Source: Deltaproteobacteria bacterium (GTDB lineage: Bacteria > Myxococcota > UBA727 > VGSZ01). Taken from it: a DNA stretch of 46,575 bases. Below, one piece after another: positions 19,879 through 28,142 of this stretch. Within the stretch, counting starts at the first letter, position 1; each line of letters opens with the position of its first letter. The translations under genes were made by a program, and so were the position numbers. Location: the NCBI GenBank assembly GCA_016874845.1, contig VGSZ01000011.1, forward strand, positions 1-46,575, given 5' to 3'. The notes beneath the pieces were generated by a model that saw only the letters and a program-made list of their open reading frames with translations, did no database searches and had not been told where the DNA came from.

Positions 19879-20628
19879 TTACTTCTTGCCGCCCTTGGCC
19901 GCGCCGCCGCCGGCCTTCGACGCCTTCATCGGGTTCTTGGACATGATCTGCGCCTCGGCGCGCAGCGCACGACCCTTGCGGGCAACGTGCACCGACGGCA
20001 GCACCTCGACGAAACCGCCGTTGGGACCGGGCACGGCGCCACGCAGGAAAATCAGGCCCTTGTCGGTGTCGAGTTTGACGACGGCGCAGTTCAGAACCGT
20101 GACGCGCTCGTTGCCCATGCGGCCCGCCATGCGCTTGCCGGGGTGCACCTTGCCGGGGGTCGCGCGGCAGCCGATCGAACCGCCGTGGCGGAAGTACTCG
20201 TGCGTGCCGTGCGTCGCGCGGAAACCCGACATGTGGTGGCGCTTCATGACGCCCGCCGTGCCGCGGCCCTTGGACGTCGCCGAAACATCCACGGACTTGC
20301 CGGCCTCGAGCAAGCCAAGGGTGACCTCGTCGCCGGTGTTGAACTTGCCAGCGGTGGCCTCGTCGACGCGGAACTCGACCAGGTGGCGCGTCGGCGCCAC
20401 GTTGTGCTTCTTGAAGTGGCCCCTCTCGGGCTGGTTGACGAGCTTCTCGCGGATGGTGCCCGAGCCGACCTGCAGCGCGACGTAGCCGTCGGTCGCAACG
20501 GTCTTCTTCTGGACGACGGTGTTCTTCTCGACCTGCAGCACGGTGACCGGGATGCGGACGCCGTCGTCGTTGAAGATCTGGGTCATGCCGACCTTGGTGG
20601 CCAGGAGGCCGAGGCGCGGGTTCTTCAT
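19879..20628 (-). CDS. rplC: 50S ribosomal protein L3, as a single-gene transcription unit
   Basis: Binds 23S rRNA early in 50S assembly. The sequence is unmistakable: NPRLGLLATKVGMTQIFND at the start, the central loop VMKRHHMSGFRATHGTHEYFRHGGSIG containing the Gln/His modification region, then GRMGNERVTVLNCAVVKLD and GAVPGPNGGFVEVLPS. At 249 residues it is about 40 longer than E. coli L3; the excess is a basic C-terminal tail (KAGGGAAKGGKK). It is flanked by convergent fur and a divergent zinc-ribbon gene, so it is not in the usual rpsJ-rplC-rplD S10 cluster. The start ATG fits the conserved N-terminus. Confidence 0.97.
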   Translation of the reverse strand: MKNPRLGLLATKVGMTQIFNDDGVRIPVTVLQVEKNTVVQKKTVATDGYVALQVGSGTIREKLVNQPERGHFKKHNVAPTRHLVEFRVDEATAGKFNTGDEVTLGLLEAGKSVDVSATSKGRGTAGVMKRHHMSGFRATHGTHEYFRHGGSIGCRATPGKVHPGKRMAGRMGNERVTVLNCAVVKLDTDKGLIFLRGAVPGPNGGFVEVLPSVHVARKGRALRAEAQIMSKNPMKASKAGGGAAKGGKK

Positions 20629-20655
20629 TGCTCATCTGCTCCGGGGTCGTTCGCG

Positions 20656-20672
20656 CGTCGCACCGTGCGACG
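20656..20672. promoter_or_regulatory. Inverted repeat in the rplC leader region
   Basis: CGTCGCAC (20656-20663) and GTGCGACG (20665-20672) form 8-bp arms around one base, 28 bp upstream of the rplC ATG. It could be an operator in the divergent promoter region or, in RNA, a leader hairpin after slight opening. Function unknown. Confidence 0.35.
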
Positions 20673-20848
20673 GATTCGCCAGAGGACCCCACCGGCGCCT
20701 GACGGCGCGGGAGCGAGGACCGTAGCGCAGGCGACTCCCTCGTCAAGGACTGTTCCGCTGCGCGCGGCGGCCGGGCCCGGACCGTCCGCCGCCGGTCGCC
20801 GCGACGACGCGGTTGCCGTCGACGGGGAGCGTGTGCCAAGCATGACGG

Positions 20849-22255
20849 GTGGCGCGCTTCAAGCCGACCCCCGACGGCCTCACGATCCTTCGGGCGGGGA
20901 TGTGCCCCGACTGCGGCGCGTCGATCCCATCCGGGTTGACCGCGTGCCGCGCGTGCGGTCTCGAGCTCGGCGAGCACGCGCGGGAGCTGCCCGCCGGCCG
21001 CGCCGCGCCGGCGCCGCGCGCCGCCGCCGCTGGCCCGATCCCGACCGCGGCAAGCGCCAGCAGCAGCCCCGGCCTCGACGCCGGCACCGCTGCCCGGCGT
21101 GCCACGGCGTCGTCGGCGTTGTCCGCGGCGATGCCCCGGCGGCCGACGTCATCGACGGACACGGCGCCGCACGGGCCGGCCTGGCTCGATCTGGACCGCC
21201 TCGAGCGTCTGCCGCCCCGCAGCCTTGCAGTCAGCGACGCCGAAGGCCCCGACGTCGTCTGGGGGCCAAAGACGCCGCTGCTCGGGGCCGCGCTGGCGCG
21301 GGCCACGACGGTCATGGCCGACGCCGCCGTGGTCGACGATCCTCTCGTGCTGCTCTGCCACGCGCCGGGGGTGGCCCACGTGCCGCGCGCCGCCGTGAAC
21401 CTGCGCTGGGCCGACGCCGCCGGCGTCGACGACGTGCAGGCGCTGCTCCGGCCCCCGGTGCCCGTCGCCGCGCCGGTGCCCGCCGCCGCGTCCCCGGCGC
21501 GCGCCGCCGCTCCGGCGGCCACCGTCGCGCCCGCTTCGCCGACGGCGAAGCCGCCCGGCGACGCGCCCCGACCGCTCAGCCTCGACGACCTCGAGCGGCT
21601 GGAGCGACCGGCGGCGTCGACGCAGCCGCTGTCCTTTGCCGAGCTGCCCGACACCTTCGTCGACGACCCGCGGCTCGGCGCGGCGCTCACCCGCGGCGCC
21701 AACGTCGTCATGGCCGACGCCGCCATCGTCGACGACCCGCTGGTGCTGCTCGGCTACCCGCCAGCGCCCGTGTCCATCCCTCGCGGTGCCGTCAACCTGC
21801 AGCGCAGCGACTCCGCCATCGCCGACGATGCGCTGTTCCTGCTGCGGCGCCCGCCGCCGCCGCCGCCGCGCCCGGCCCCCGTGGTTGCCGCACCGCCGTC
21901 CTCGGCGTCGCCGCTCGGCGCCGCCGCGCCGAGCCGGTCGAGCGGGGCGCTCGCGCTGTCGTCGCAGCCGACCACGTCGCGCCCAGGTACGCCCACAGTG
22001 CGGCCCCTGCCCGGCCACCAGCCCGCCGGCGCGACGACGCCCGCGCCCCGCCCGGGGGCGCGACCCGCCGGCCCCGCGGCCGCCCGCTCCGCCAACCCCG
22101 AGGCGACGGTGCTGCTCGACAACCAGTCCCTGCGCGCCTCCGTCGAGGCGTTGGCGCGCGAGCAGTCGACCCCGGCGGCGCCGCGGCCGCGCGACGACCG
22201 CCGGCCGCCGTCGGCGATCTCGGTGCGCGGCGGCGCGCGCACTCTCGACGAATGA
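20849..22255 (+). CDS. Zinc-ribbon protein with a duplicated module of unknown function
   Basis: The 468-residue product (GTG start) opens with a zinc ribbon, CPDCG...CRACG, at about residues 19-39. After an Ala/Pro linker a module of about 90 residues occurs twice (about 111-202 and 243-334). Its core is LGAAL(A/T)R(A/G)xxVMADAA(V/I)VDDPLVLL, then VPRxAVNL or IPRGAVNL, then D(A/S)A..DD....LLR(R)PP. The repeats are clearly homologous to each other, yet I recognise no named family. The rest is Pro/Ala-rich and probably disordered, ending in a short charged segment. No signal peptide, so probably cytoplasmic. It is divergent from rplC; the XRE-cupin gene follows 55 bp later. Confidence 0.75.
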   Translation: MARFKPTPDGLTILRAGMCPDCGASIPSGLTACRACGLELGEHARELPAGRAAPAPRAAAAGPIPTAASASSSPGLDAGTAARRATASSALSAAMPRRPTSSTDTAPHGPAWLDLDRLERLPPRSLAVSDAEGPDVVWGPKTPLLGAALARATTVMADAAVVDDPLVLLCHAPGVAHVPRAAVNLRWADAAGVDDVQALLRPPVPVAAPVPAAASPARAAAPAATVAPASPTAKPPGDAPRPLSLDDLERLERPAASTQPLSFAELPDTFVDDPRLGAALTRGANVVMADAAIVDDPLVLLGYPPAPVSIPRGAVNLQRSDSAIADDALFLLRRPPPPPPRPAPVVAAPPSSASPLGAAAPSRSSGALALSSQPTTSRPGTPTVRPLPGHQPAGATTPAPRPGARPAGPAAARSANPEATVLLDNQSLRASVEALAREQSTPAAPRPRDDRRPPSAISVRGGARTLDE

Positions 22256-22310
22256 CGATGCGCGCGCCCCCTCGAACAACGCCCACGGCCGACACGCGAC
22301 GGAGCGGGCG

Positions 22311-22913
22311 ATGACCGACGACGGCAAAGGGACCGAACCGGCCTCGCCCGATCTCGCGCCGGTGGTCGGTGCCAACCTGCGCCGCCTGCGCGGCGAGCGT
22401 GGGCTGTCGCTCGAGGCCCTCGGCAAGCGCAGCGGCGTGAGCCGGGCGATGCTCGGGCAGATCGAGCTCGGGCAGTCGGCGCCAACCATCAACGTGCTGT
22501 GGAAGATCGCCAAGGCTCTCGACCTGCCGTTCTCGGCGTTGCTTTCGGCGCACGCGCCCACCGCCGGGACGCGTGTGATCGAGGCGCGTCAGACGAAGAG
22601 GCTGACGTCGCACGACGGCACGTTCTCGTCGCGGGCGCTGTTTCCCTACGACGAGCCCCGCCGCGTCGAGTTCTACGAGCTCGAGCTGAAACAAGACGGC
22701 GCCGAGGAGGCCCAGGCCCACGCGGCGGGCACCCGCGAGAACCTGACCGTCACCCGCGGCGACGTCGTGATCGTCGTCGATGGCGTCGAGCACGCGCTGT
22801 CGGCGGGCGACTCGATCCTGTTCGACGCCGACGTGCCGCACGCCTACCGCAACACCGGCGCCGTCGACGCCCTGCTCTATCTGGTCATGACCTACGTCGC
22901 GCCGCAGGGGTAG
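22311..22913 (+). CDS. XRE-family transcriptional regulator with C-terminal cupin
   Basis: ATG 22311 has GGAG 6 bases upstream and gives 200 residues. Residues about 18-75 are a Cro/CI-type helix-turn-helix (LRRLRGERGLSLEALGKRSG, VSRAMLGQIELGQSAPTINVLWKIAKAL). Residues about 110-195 are a small cupin (ENLTVTRGDVVIVVDGVEHALSAGDSILFDADVPHAYRNTG). Regulators of this layout typically sense a small ligand in the cupin barrel and control amino-acid, aldehyde or polyamine metabolism genes. The neighbours (zinc-ribbon gene upstream, superoxide dismutase downstream) do not reveal the ligand. Cytoplasmic DNA-binding protein. Confidence 0.93.
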   Translation: MTDDGKGTEPASPDLAPVVGANLRRLRGERGLSLEALGKRSGVSRAMLGQIELGQSAPTINVLWKIAKALDLPFSALLSAHAPTAGTRVIEARQTKRLTSHDGTFSSRALFPYDEPRRVEFYELELKQDGAEEAQAHAAGTRENLTVTRGDVVIVVDGVEHALSAGDSILFDADVPHAYRNTGAVDALLYLVMTYVAPQG

Positions 22914-23028
22914 CGGCGACGCCGTCGCGCACGCGGCTCGCGGCCTGATCCGCCCCGCGCATGCACCGACGACGGCGCCGTGCTACCCATCGCGCGGGTC
23001 TGCATCCAACCGTCGGTCCACCGTCCGC

Positions 23029-23044
23029 GACCCCGCGCGGGGTC
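23029..23044. promoter_or_regulatory. 16-bp perfect palindrome upstream of superoxide dismutase
   Basis: GACCCCGC and its exact complement meet without a spacer at 23029-23044, ending 20 bases before the sod ATG. It could be an operator overlapping the leader or a small RNA hairpin next to the ribosome-binding site (GGAG, about 23054). No regulator can be assigned. Confidence 0.4.
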
Positions 23045-23064
23045 ACACCACGCAGGAGTTTTCG

Positions 23065-23697
23065 ATGTCGAAGTACGCCCTCCCCGAGCTCGGCTACGCC
23101 CACGACGCCCTCGAGCCCCACGTCAAGAAAGAGATCCTCGAGCTGCACCACGGCAAGCACCACGCCGCCTACGTCACCAACGCCAACGTCGCCCTCGACA
23201 AGCTCGAGGAGGCGCGCACCAAGGGCGACTTCGCCACCATCCCCGCCCTCGAGCGCGCGCTGGCCTTCAACGTCGCCGGCCACGTCCTGCACTCGATCTT
23301 CTGGAAGAACATGAAGAAGGGCGGCGGCGGCCAGCCGACGGGCGCCCTCGCCGAGCAGATCAACAAGGACTTCGGCTCGTTCGACACCTTCAAGAAGCAG
23401 ATGAACGCGGCGGCGAGCACGGTGTTCGGGTCGGGTTGGGCGGCGCTCGTCTGGGAGCCCGTCCTCGGCAAGCTGATCACCACGCAGGTCTACGACCACC
23501 AGTCGAACTTCGCCGTTGGCGGCACGCCGGTGATGGTCATGGATGCGTGGGAGCACGCCTGGTACCTGCAGTACCAGAACCGCAAGGCCGAGTTCTTCGA
23601 CGCCCTGTGGAACGTCTGGAACTGGGATGACATCGGCGCGCGCCTCGACGCCGCGAAGAAGACGCAGCCCGGCCTGCCCGGCGCCGCGGTGGCCTGA
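23065..23697 (+). CDS. sod: Superoxide dismutase, Fe/Mn family
   Basis: Dismutates superoxide. The 210-residue protein has all four metal ligands in context: His in LELHHGKHHAAY (about residue 28), His in GHVLHSIFW (about 76), and Asp and His in DAWEHAWYLQYQNRK (about 160-164). No export signal, so cytoplasmic. The metal cannot be read with certainty from the ligand context. ATG 23065 is preceded by GCAGGAG. A strong intrinsic terminator follows 30 bases after the stop, so it is probably monocistronic. Upstream is an XRE-cupin regulator on the same strand 151 bp away. Confidence 0.97.
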   Translation: MSKYALPELGYAHDALEPHVKKEILELHHGKHHAAYVTNANVALDKLEEARTKGDFATIPALERALAFNVAGHVLHSIFWKNMKKGGGGQPTGALAEQINKDFGSFDTFKKQMNAAASTVFGSGWAALVWEPVLGKLITTQVYDHQSNFAVGGTPVMVMDAWEHAWYLQYQNRKAEFFDALWNVWNWDDIGARLDAAKKTQPGLPGAAVA

Positions 23698-23727
23698 AGC
23701 ACCACGCCACCCGTCGAAGACGGCCTC

Positions 23728-23759
23728 GCCCCCCGGCACCACCGGGGGGCTTTTCTTTA
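23728..23759 (+). terminator. Rho-independent terminator of superoxide dismutase
   Basis: GCCCCCCGG (23728-23736) pairs perfectly with 23742-23750 around CACCA and is followed by TTTTCTTT at 23751-23758. This is the clearest intrinsic terminator in the window. Confidence 0.92.
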
Positions 23760-23813
23760 GGACGCCAGCAGGGACCGGTTGCGGGCGTCGGCACGACAGC
23801 GAAGAAGGGGCCC

Positions 23814-24347
23814 ATGCACACCGGACTCCTTCACCTGCACAACCTCCTCCGCTGGGTCGTCCTCATCGCTGGCGTCATCGCCGTCGTTCGCGCGCAGCGC
23901 GCGCTCTCGGGCAACAGCCCCTACGCGCGCGGCCCCGGCATGATCTTCGTCATGGCGCTGCACACGCAGCTCTTGATCGGGCTGGCCCTCTACTTCGGCA
24001 CCTCGGGATATGTGGCGTCATTCCTGGCCGCGCCGGGCGCCTCGATGAAGGACGCGGTGTTGCGCTTCTTCGGCATGGAGCACCTCGTCATGATGCTCGC
24101 CGCCATCGTCGTGGGCACCATCGGCAGCGCGAAGGCCCGCCGCGGCGCCGACGACGGCGCCAAGAACCGCGCGGCGCGCACGTTCTTCGCGGTGGCGCTG
24201 GTGCTGCTGCTCGCCGGGATCCCGTGGCCGTTCCGCGCCGTGGGCGCGGGCCGCGCGTGGCTCCCGGGCATGAAGCCGGCGGCGATGACGACCGCGCCAG
24301 CGACGACCACGGGGACCGCGCCGTCGACGCCGCTGCCGCCCGGCTGA
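23814..24347 (+). CDS. Small four-helix membrane protein, cytochrome-b-like family
   Basis: The 177-residue product has about four membrane helices: LHNLLRWVVLIAGVIAVV, MIFVMALHTQLLIGLALYF, EHLVMMLAAIVVGTIG and FFAVALVLLLAGIPWPF. His residues inside or beside the helices (LHLHNLLRW, ALHTQLLIG, MEHLVMM) resemble a family of about 150 residues often annotated as cytochrome b in Bacteroidetes and delta-proteobacteria, although haem binding is not established as far as I know. A Thr/Pro/Ala-rich tail closes the protein. It follows the sod terminator and is convergent with tig. Confidence 0.7.
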   Translation: MHTGLLHLHNLLRWVVLIAGVIAVVRAQRALSGNSPYARGPGMIFVMALHTQLLIGLALYFGTSGYVASFLAAPGASMKDAVLRFFGMEHLVMMLAAIVVGTIGSAKARRGADDGAKNRAARTFFAVALVLLLAGIPWPFRAVGAGRAWLPGMKPAAMTTAPATTTGTAPSTPLPPG

Positions 24348-24421
24348 ACAGCGCGGCCCGGGGGGCGCCGGGGCGAGGGGACGACGCTCCCTCAAGCGCC
24401 ACGGCCGGGTGGACGAGCTGC

Positions 24422-24455
24422 GAAAAAGAAAGCCGCACCCCGAGGGGCGCGGCTT
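24422..24455 (-). terminator. Rho-independent terminator of tig
   Basis: AAGCCGC (24430-24436) pairs with GCGGCTT (24449-24455), with an inner CCCC/GGGG stem. Reading leftward it is followed by TCTTTTTCG. It lies 38 bases past the tig stop. Confidence 0.85.
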
Positions 24456-24493
24456 CGTCCTTCCGCACGCACCAGTGCGTGCAGGTCGCGAGC

Positions 24494-25813
24494 TCAGGCC
24501 GACAGCGCCTTCGTCGACTCGTCGTAGGCAGCCTCGGCGATCACCTTGTCTAGGGCCTTCTGGCTGGCGAGCTGGAACTGCAGCTCCTTGAGCCGGTCGT
24601 CCTTGGCGAACACGCTCTTCACCGTCTTCAGCGGCGTGTTCATCTCGGCGGCCATCTTCTCCATGTACTCCTCGATGTCGGCCTCGGTGGCGACGAGCTG
24701 CTCGGCGGCGACGAGGGCCTCGAGGATCAGGCTGACGCGCACCTGACGCGTCGCCATCGGGCGGGCGTCTTCCTTCAGGCGCTGGCCCTGGGCGTTCCAA
24801 ACCATCTCGGCCTGCTGCTGCGGCAGGCGCTGCAGGCGGTCGACGGCGATCTGCTCGGCCTGCCGATCAACGAGCGCCGGCGGCACCTCGAACGCGTTGC
24901 CCTCGATGAGCGCGGTGATCGCCGCGTCGCGCACCTCGTTCTTGGTCTTGACCTCGGCGACCTTCTTCAGGTCCTCGATGATCAGCTCCTTCAGCTGGGC
25001 GAACGTCTCGGCCTTCTCGCTGATGTCCTTGGCGAACTCGTCGTCGAGGGCGGGCAGCGTCTTTGACTTGATGCCCACCGGGCGCATCTTGAACGTCGCC
25101 GTCTTGCCGCGGTGCGCCTCGACGCGGAAGTCGTCGGGGAGCTTCACGTCGACGCTGAAGTCCTCGCCGAGTTTCTTGCCCACGAGGGCCTGATCGGCCT
25201 CCTTGTAGGGGAAGTTGGCTCCGCCGACCTCGATGACGTAGGCGACGCCCGACAGGCCCTTGACGTTCTCGCCGTCGACGGCGCCTGACCAGTTGGTCTC
25301 GACGAGATCGCCCTGCTGCACGACGTCGCGGCCCTCGACGGGCGCAATCTTGGCCTGCCCCTCGCGCAGGCGCACGAGCTCGCGATCGGCGTCGCCGTCG
25401 CCGACGGTGTAGGTCGTCTTCTTCAGCTTCAGGCCCTTCCAGGCCTTCAGGTCGATGACCGGCTTGACCTCGACCTTGGCCTGATACGCGAAGTCCATGC
25501 CAGCGATCAGGCCGCTGGGGGCCTGGATCTGCGGGTTGGCGATGGGGGCGACGTTGTGGGCCTTGATGGCCTCGCGGAAGGACGCGTTGACGACGCGCTC
25601 GAGCACCTGCTGCTCGGTGTCGGCCTTGTAGTACTGCTCGAGGACGTAGCGCGGGATCTTGCCGGGACGGAAGCCCTTGATGCGGACCTTTTGCGACAGC
25701 TCGCGGTAGGCGCGGTCGAGCTCCTTGGCGACCTGATCGCCGGGGACGACGATGGCAAGCTGGCGCTCGACGGTGGAGAGCTCTTTGATCTCAGAGCGGA
25801 TCTGCAGGGCCAT
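24494..25813 (-). CDS. tig: Trigger factor (ribosome-associated chaperone / PPIase)
   Basis: Binds nascent chains at the ribosome exit. ATG 25811-25813 is chosen because GAGGA lies 7 bases upstream; an ATG two codons earlier sits directly on that GAGGA. The 439-residue protein has the ribosome-binding signature KGFRPGKIPRYVLEQYY at about 47-63, a central FKBP-like domain (VVQQGDLVETNW, ...PYKEADQALVGKKLGEDF) and a long helical C-terminal domain with Gln/Lys-rich helices (RLPQQQAEMVWNAQGQRLKEDA). It is not followed by clpP/clpX within the window, unlike many genomes. Divergent from the TonB-type gene and convergent with the small membrane protein. Confidence 0.96.
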   Translation of the reverse strand: MALQIRSEIKELSTVERQLAIVVPGDQVAKELDRAYRELSQKVRIKGFRPGKIPRYVLEQYYKADTEQQVLERVVNASFREAIKAHNVAPIANPQIQAPSGLIAGMDFAYQAKVEVKPVIDLKAWKGLKLKKTTYTVGDGDADRELVRLREGQAKIAPVEGRDVVQQGDLVETNWSGAVDGENVKGLSGVAYVIEVGGANFPYKEADQALVGKKLGEDFSVDVKLPDDFRVEAHRGKTATFKMRPVGIKSKTLPALDDEFAKDISEKAETFAQLKELIIEDLKKVAEVKTKNEVRDAAITALIEGNAFEVPPALVDRQAEQIAVDRLQRLPQQQAEMVWNAQGQRLKEDARPMATRQVRVSLILEALVAAEQLVATEADIEEYMEKMAAEMNTPLKTVKSVFAKDDRLKELQFQLASQKALDKVIAEAAYDESTKALSA

Positions 25814-25975
25814 GGGCATTCCTCGTGGATGGAGAGCCGATCGCTCATTCCCCGCCCGACGTCGTCGCGCAAGGGGCTCGGGCGCCCTGATCGGCGGCCC
25901 GGCGCGCCGCTCTCGTCAACGCCGCGCTGCGACACACCCGGGCAGTCCGGGCGGGACGATCAAGCCGTCCGGCGG

Positions 25976-26004
25976 CTGCCACGTCAACGACGGCGCAGTA
26001 CACT
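25976..26004 (+). promoter_or_regulatory. Candidate promoter of the TonB-type gene
   Basis: CTGCCA (25976-25981) and TACACT (25999-26004) with 17-bp spacing, 4 of 6 matches each. The predicted transcription start falls within a few bases of GTG 26014, so the mRNA would be almost leaderless. Confidence 0.3.
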
Positions 26005-26013
26005 TTTGGTGTC

Positions 26014-27300
26014 GTGTCGACGCCGCGGTCGCCCTTCTTCGACGTGCTGCTCCGTCGCCCCGAGCCGCGGGCGGGCCTCGGCGTGGGTCTCGTCGTCGCC
26101 GTCGTGCTGCACCTCGCCGTGCTGCCCAGCGCCCGGCTCCTGCCGCGGCGGGCGTCGTCGCGAACCACCACAGGCTCAATGGCCGCCTGGGCGGGGCTGG
26201 ACGCCGCCGCCGACCACCGCCGCCTCGAGCTCGAGCTGCGCGCGCCATCGCCGCCGCCGCCCCCCGTGGCCGTCGAGCCGGACGAGCCGCGCGGTCAGGT
26301 CGTGACGCTGCCGGCGAAGCAGGTCGAGCGCCCGGTCGCCGCCGACTACCTGTCGGACAAGGACCAGCGCGCCGAGCGCGAGACCCGTTCACGGGTCACG
26401 GGCGTCACCGAGACGACGACGCGCCGGCCGCAGTTCGCGCGCGAGAACATCGCCGACGAGACGCCTGCGGCCGACGAGGACCGGGCCGCCGCCGCCCGCG
26501 CCGGCGATGGCGCTCCCGCGGGCGGCCCCCACGGCGACGGTGATTCGACGAGCGGGCAGGCGCTGGCCTGGGACAGCCGCGACCCCGGTGGCGGCGCGCC
26601 GCAGGCCGCGCTGCAGGTGCCGCGCGTCGCGCCCCGGAACGCCGTCGACCTGCCGCCCACGGCGTCGGGCACGCTCGTCGCTGGCGAGAGCCGGCGCGCG
26701 ATCGACGGCAACGGCGACACGCTGCGCCTCGCGATGGGACGTCTGACGCTGTCGTCAGCGACGACGTCGGGCGAGGGCCCGGGCGCCTTCGGCGTCGGCC
26801 GCGCCGGTGGCAGCGGTGACGGTGGCCTGCCCGGGCGCCCGCTGGTGACGCCGTCGCTGGGCAGCCTCGAGCGGCTCACCGGCCTGCCGGCCAACGACGC
26901 TCTCGACGTCGAAGAAGACGACGAGACGAGCCTGAACACCTTCGAGTACCGGCACGCGACGTTCTTCCACCGTGTCGCCGACGCCATCCGGAGCGAGTGG
27001 GTGGGCGGCGCGGTGCTCGCCCGCGCCGATCCCGGCGGGCTCGTCTATGGCCTCGACGACCGCGTCACCGTCGTGCACGTCACCATCGACACCGCGGGCA
27101 ACGTCGTCGACCTGGCGCTGGCGGAGACCTCGGGCGCCGCCCCCCTCGACGATGAAGCCCTGCGCAGCTTCCGGGAGGCCGGGCCGTTCTCGCATCCGCC
27201 CGCGGCGCTGTTTCGTGGCCGCGACCGTTTCAGCTTCACGTTCGGGTTCAACGTCGTCTACCAGCGGTCAAGGCTCGACCTCGACTGGCGCCCCTACTGA
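26014..27300 (+). CDS. TonB-type envelope protein with C-terminal TonB domain
   Basis: The 428-residue protein has one N-terminal membrane helix (GLGVGLVVAVVLHLAVLPSARLL), then about 250 residues rich in Pro, Arg, Glu and Gly that should span the periplasm, and a TonB-like C-terminal domain from about residue 310 (HRVADAIRSEWVGG, VTVVHVTIDTAGNVVDLALAETSGAAPLDDEALRSFREAGPFSHPP). TonB domains pass inner-membrane energy to outer-membrane receptors; no exbB/exbD or receptor lies nearby, and in delta-proteobacteria such domains are widely used for other envelope tasks. GTG 26014 is the only start before the helix; no Shine-Dalgarno is visible. Divergent from tig. Confidence 0.85.
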   Translation: MSTPRSPFFDVLLRRPEPRAGLGVGLVVAVVLHLAVLPSARLLPRRASSRTTTGSMAAWAGLDAAADHRRLELELRAPSPPPPPVAVEPDEPRGQVVTLPAKQVERPVAADYLSDKDQRAERETRSRVTGVTETTTRRPQFARENIADETPAADEDRAAAARAGDGAPAGGPHGDGDSTSGQALAWDSRDPGGGAPQAALQVPRVAPRNAVDLPPTASGTLVAGESRRAIDGNGDTLRLAMGRLTLSSATTSGEGPGAFGVGRAGGSGDGGLPGRPLVTPSLGSLERLTGLPANDALDVEEDDETSLNTFEYRHATFFHRVADAIRSEWVGGAVLARADPGGLVYGLDDRVTVVHVTIDTAGNVVDLALAETSGAAPLDDEALRSFREAGPFSHPPAALFRGRDRFSFTFGFNVVYQRSRLDLDWRPY

Positions 27301-27336
27301 CCGCGGCGGTCACGGCGCTGCCGACGAGGGGCGGCG

Positions 27337-28026
27337 TCAGCGGAAGAGGTCGAGGGTGCCGCGCGGACCCTGGGTCGGCGAACCCGCCGCATCGGCGGTG
27401 GCCGGCGCTGCATCCTTCGCCGCCGCATCCTTCGCCGCCGGTTCGACGCCTTGCCCCGCCGACGGGGGCGCGACCGGCAGCGCGCGCCAGACGGACAGCG
27501 CGCAGCGGGCGTCGTCGAGGGCGCGGTGGCTGCGGCCGGTGGCAATCCCAAGGTCGCGGGCGACGAGGTCGAGGCGATAGCCCTTGAGGTCGGGCCGCCG
27601 GGCGCGCGCCGCCTCGAGGGCGCAGACCCACGGCGTGGGCGGCAGCGCGCACCCGCAGCGGCCGAACAGCGCGGCGACGAACGCGCGGTCGAACGGCGCG
27701 TTCCAGGCGACGACGACCTCGACGCGCTCGAGCAGCGCCGTCAGGGCGGCGACGGCCACGGCCTCGTCGACGCCAGCGGCGACCATCGCGGTCGTGATGC
27801 CCGTCAGCTCGGTGACGCGGGTCGGCACGCCGCCGTCGACGCGCACCAGCGTCGACCAGCAGCCGACGTCGACGTCGCCCCAGGACTCGACGACCGCGAC
27901 CTCGAGCACCCGGTCGGCGGCGGCGTCCAGGCCGGTGGTCTCGGTATCGAGTACGAGCGCGCGCACCCCCGCGGGCGGGGGGGCTGGGGGGAGCGCAGCA
28001 AAGGGAACCGGCCGGGGCGGACGCAT
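27337..28026 (-). CDS. DEDDh-family 3'-5' exonuclease (DnaQ-like)
   Basis: The 229-residue product shows the three ordered exonuclease motifs: DTETTGLD (ExoI, about residues 27-34), NAPFDRAF (ExoII, about 109-116) and HRALDDA (ExoIII with the catalytic His, about 163-169), with the LTGIT element between. It resembles DNA polymerase III epsilon or a stand-alone RNase T/ExoX-type nuclease; the Ala/Pro-rich C-terminus (KDAAAKDAAPATADAAG) and short terminal TLDLFR are not the polymerase-binding tail of E. coli DnaQ. Acts on DNA or RNA 3' ends in the cytosol. It lies between two + strand genes, on its own transcript. Confidence 0.88.
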   Translation of the reverse strand: MRPPRPVPFAALPPAPPPAGVRALVLDTETTGLDAAADRVLEVAVVESWGDVDVGCWSTLVRVDGGVPTRVTELTGITTAMVAAGVDEAVAVAALTALLERVEVVVAWNAPFDRAFVAALFGRCGCALPPTPWVCALEAARARRPDLKGYRLDLVARDLGIATGRSHRALDDARCALSVWRALPVAPPSAGQGVEPAAKDAAAKDAAPATADAAGSPTQGPRGTLDLFR

Positions 28027-28142
28027 GGTCTTTGATGATCATTGGCATCCCGCCCCGGCGGCGTGCACGAAAAGTGCGGATCCGCGGCGGGGCACCCGCC
28101 GCTCGAGGGCCACCGCCGCCGGTCGATGGTAGTGTGCGGGCG

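Noticed and set aside
19987-22314. A 775-codon + strand frame across rplC and the zinc-ribbon gene
   Set aside because: It is antisense to conserved L3 and out of frame with the zinc-ribbon protein.
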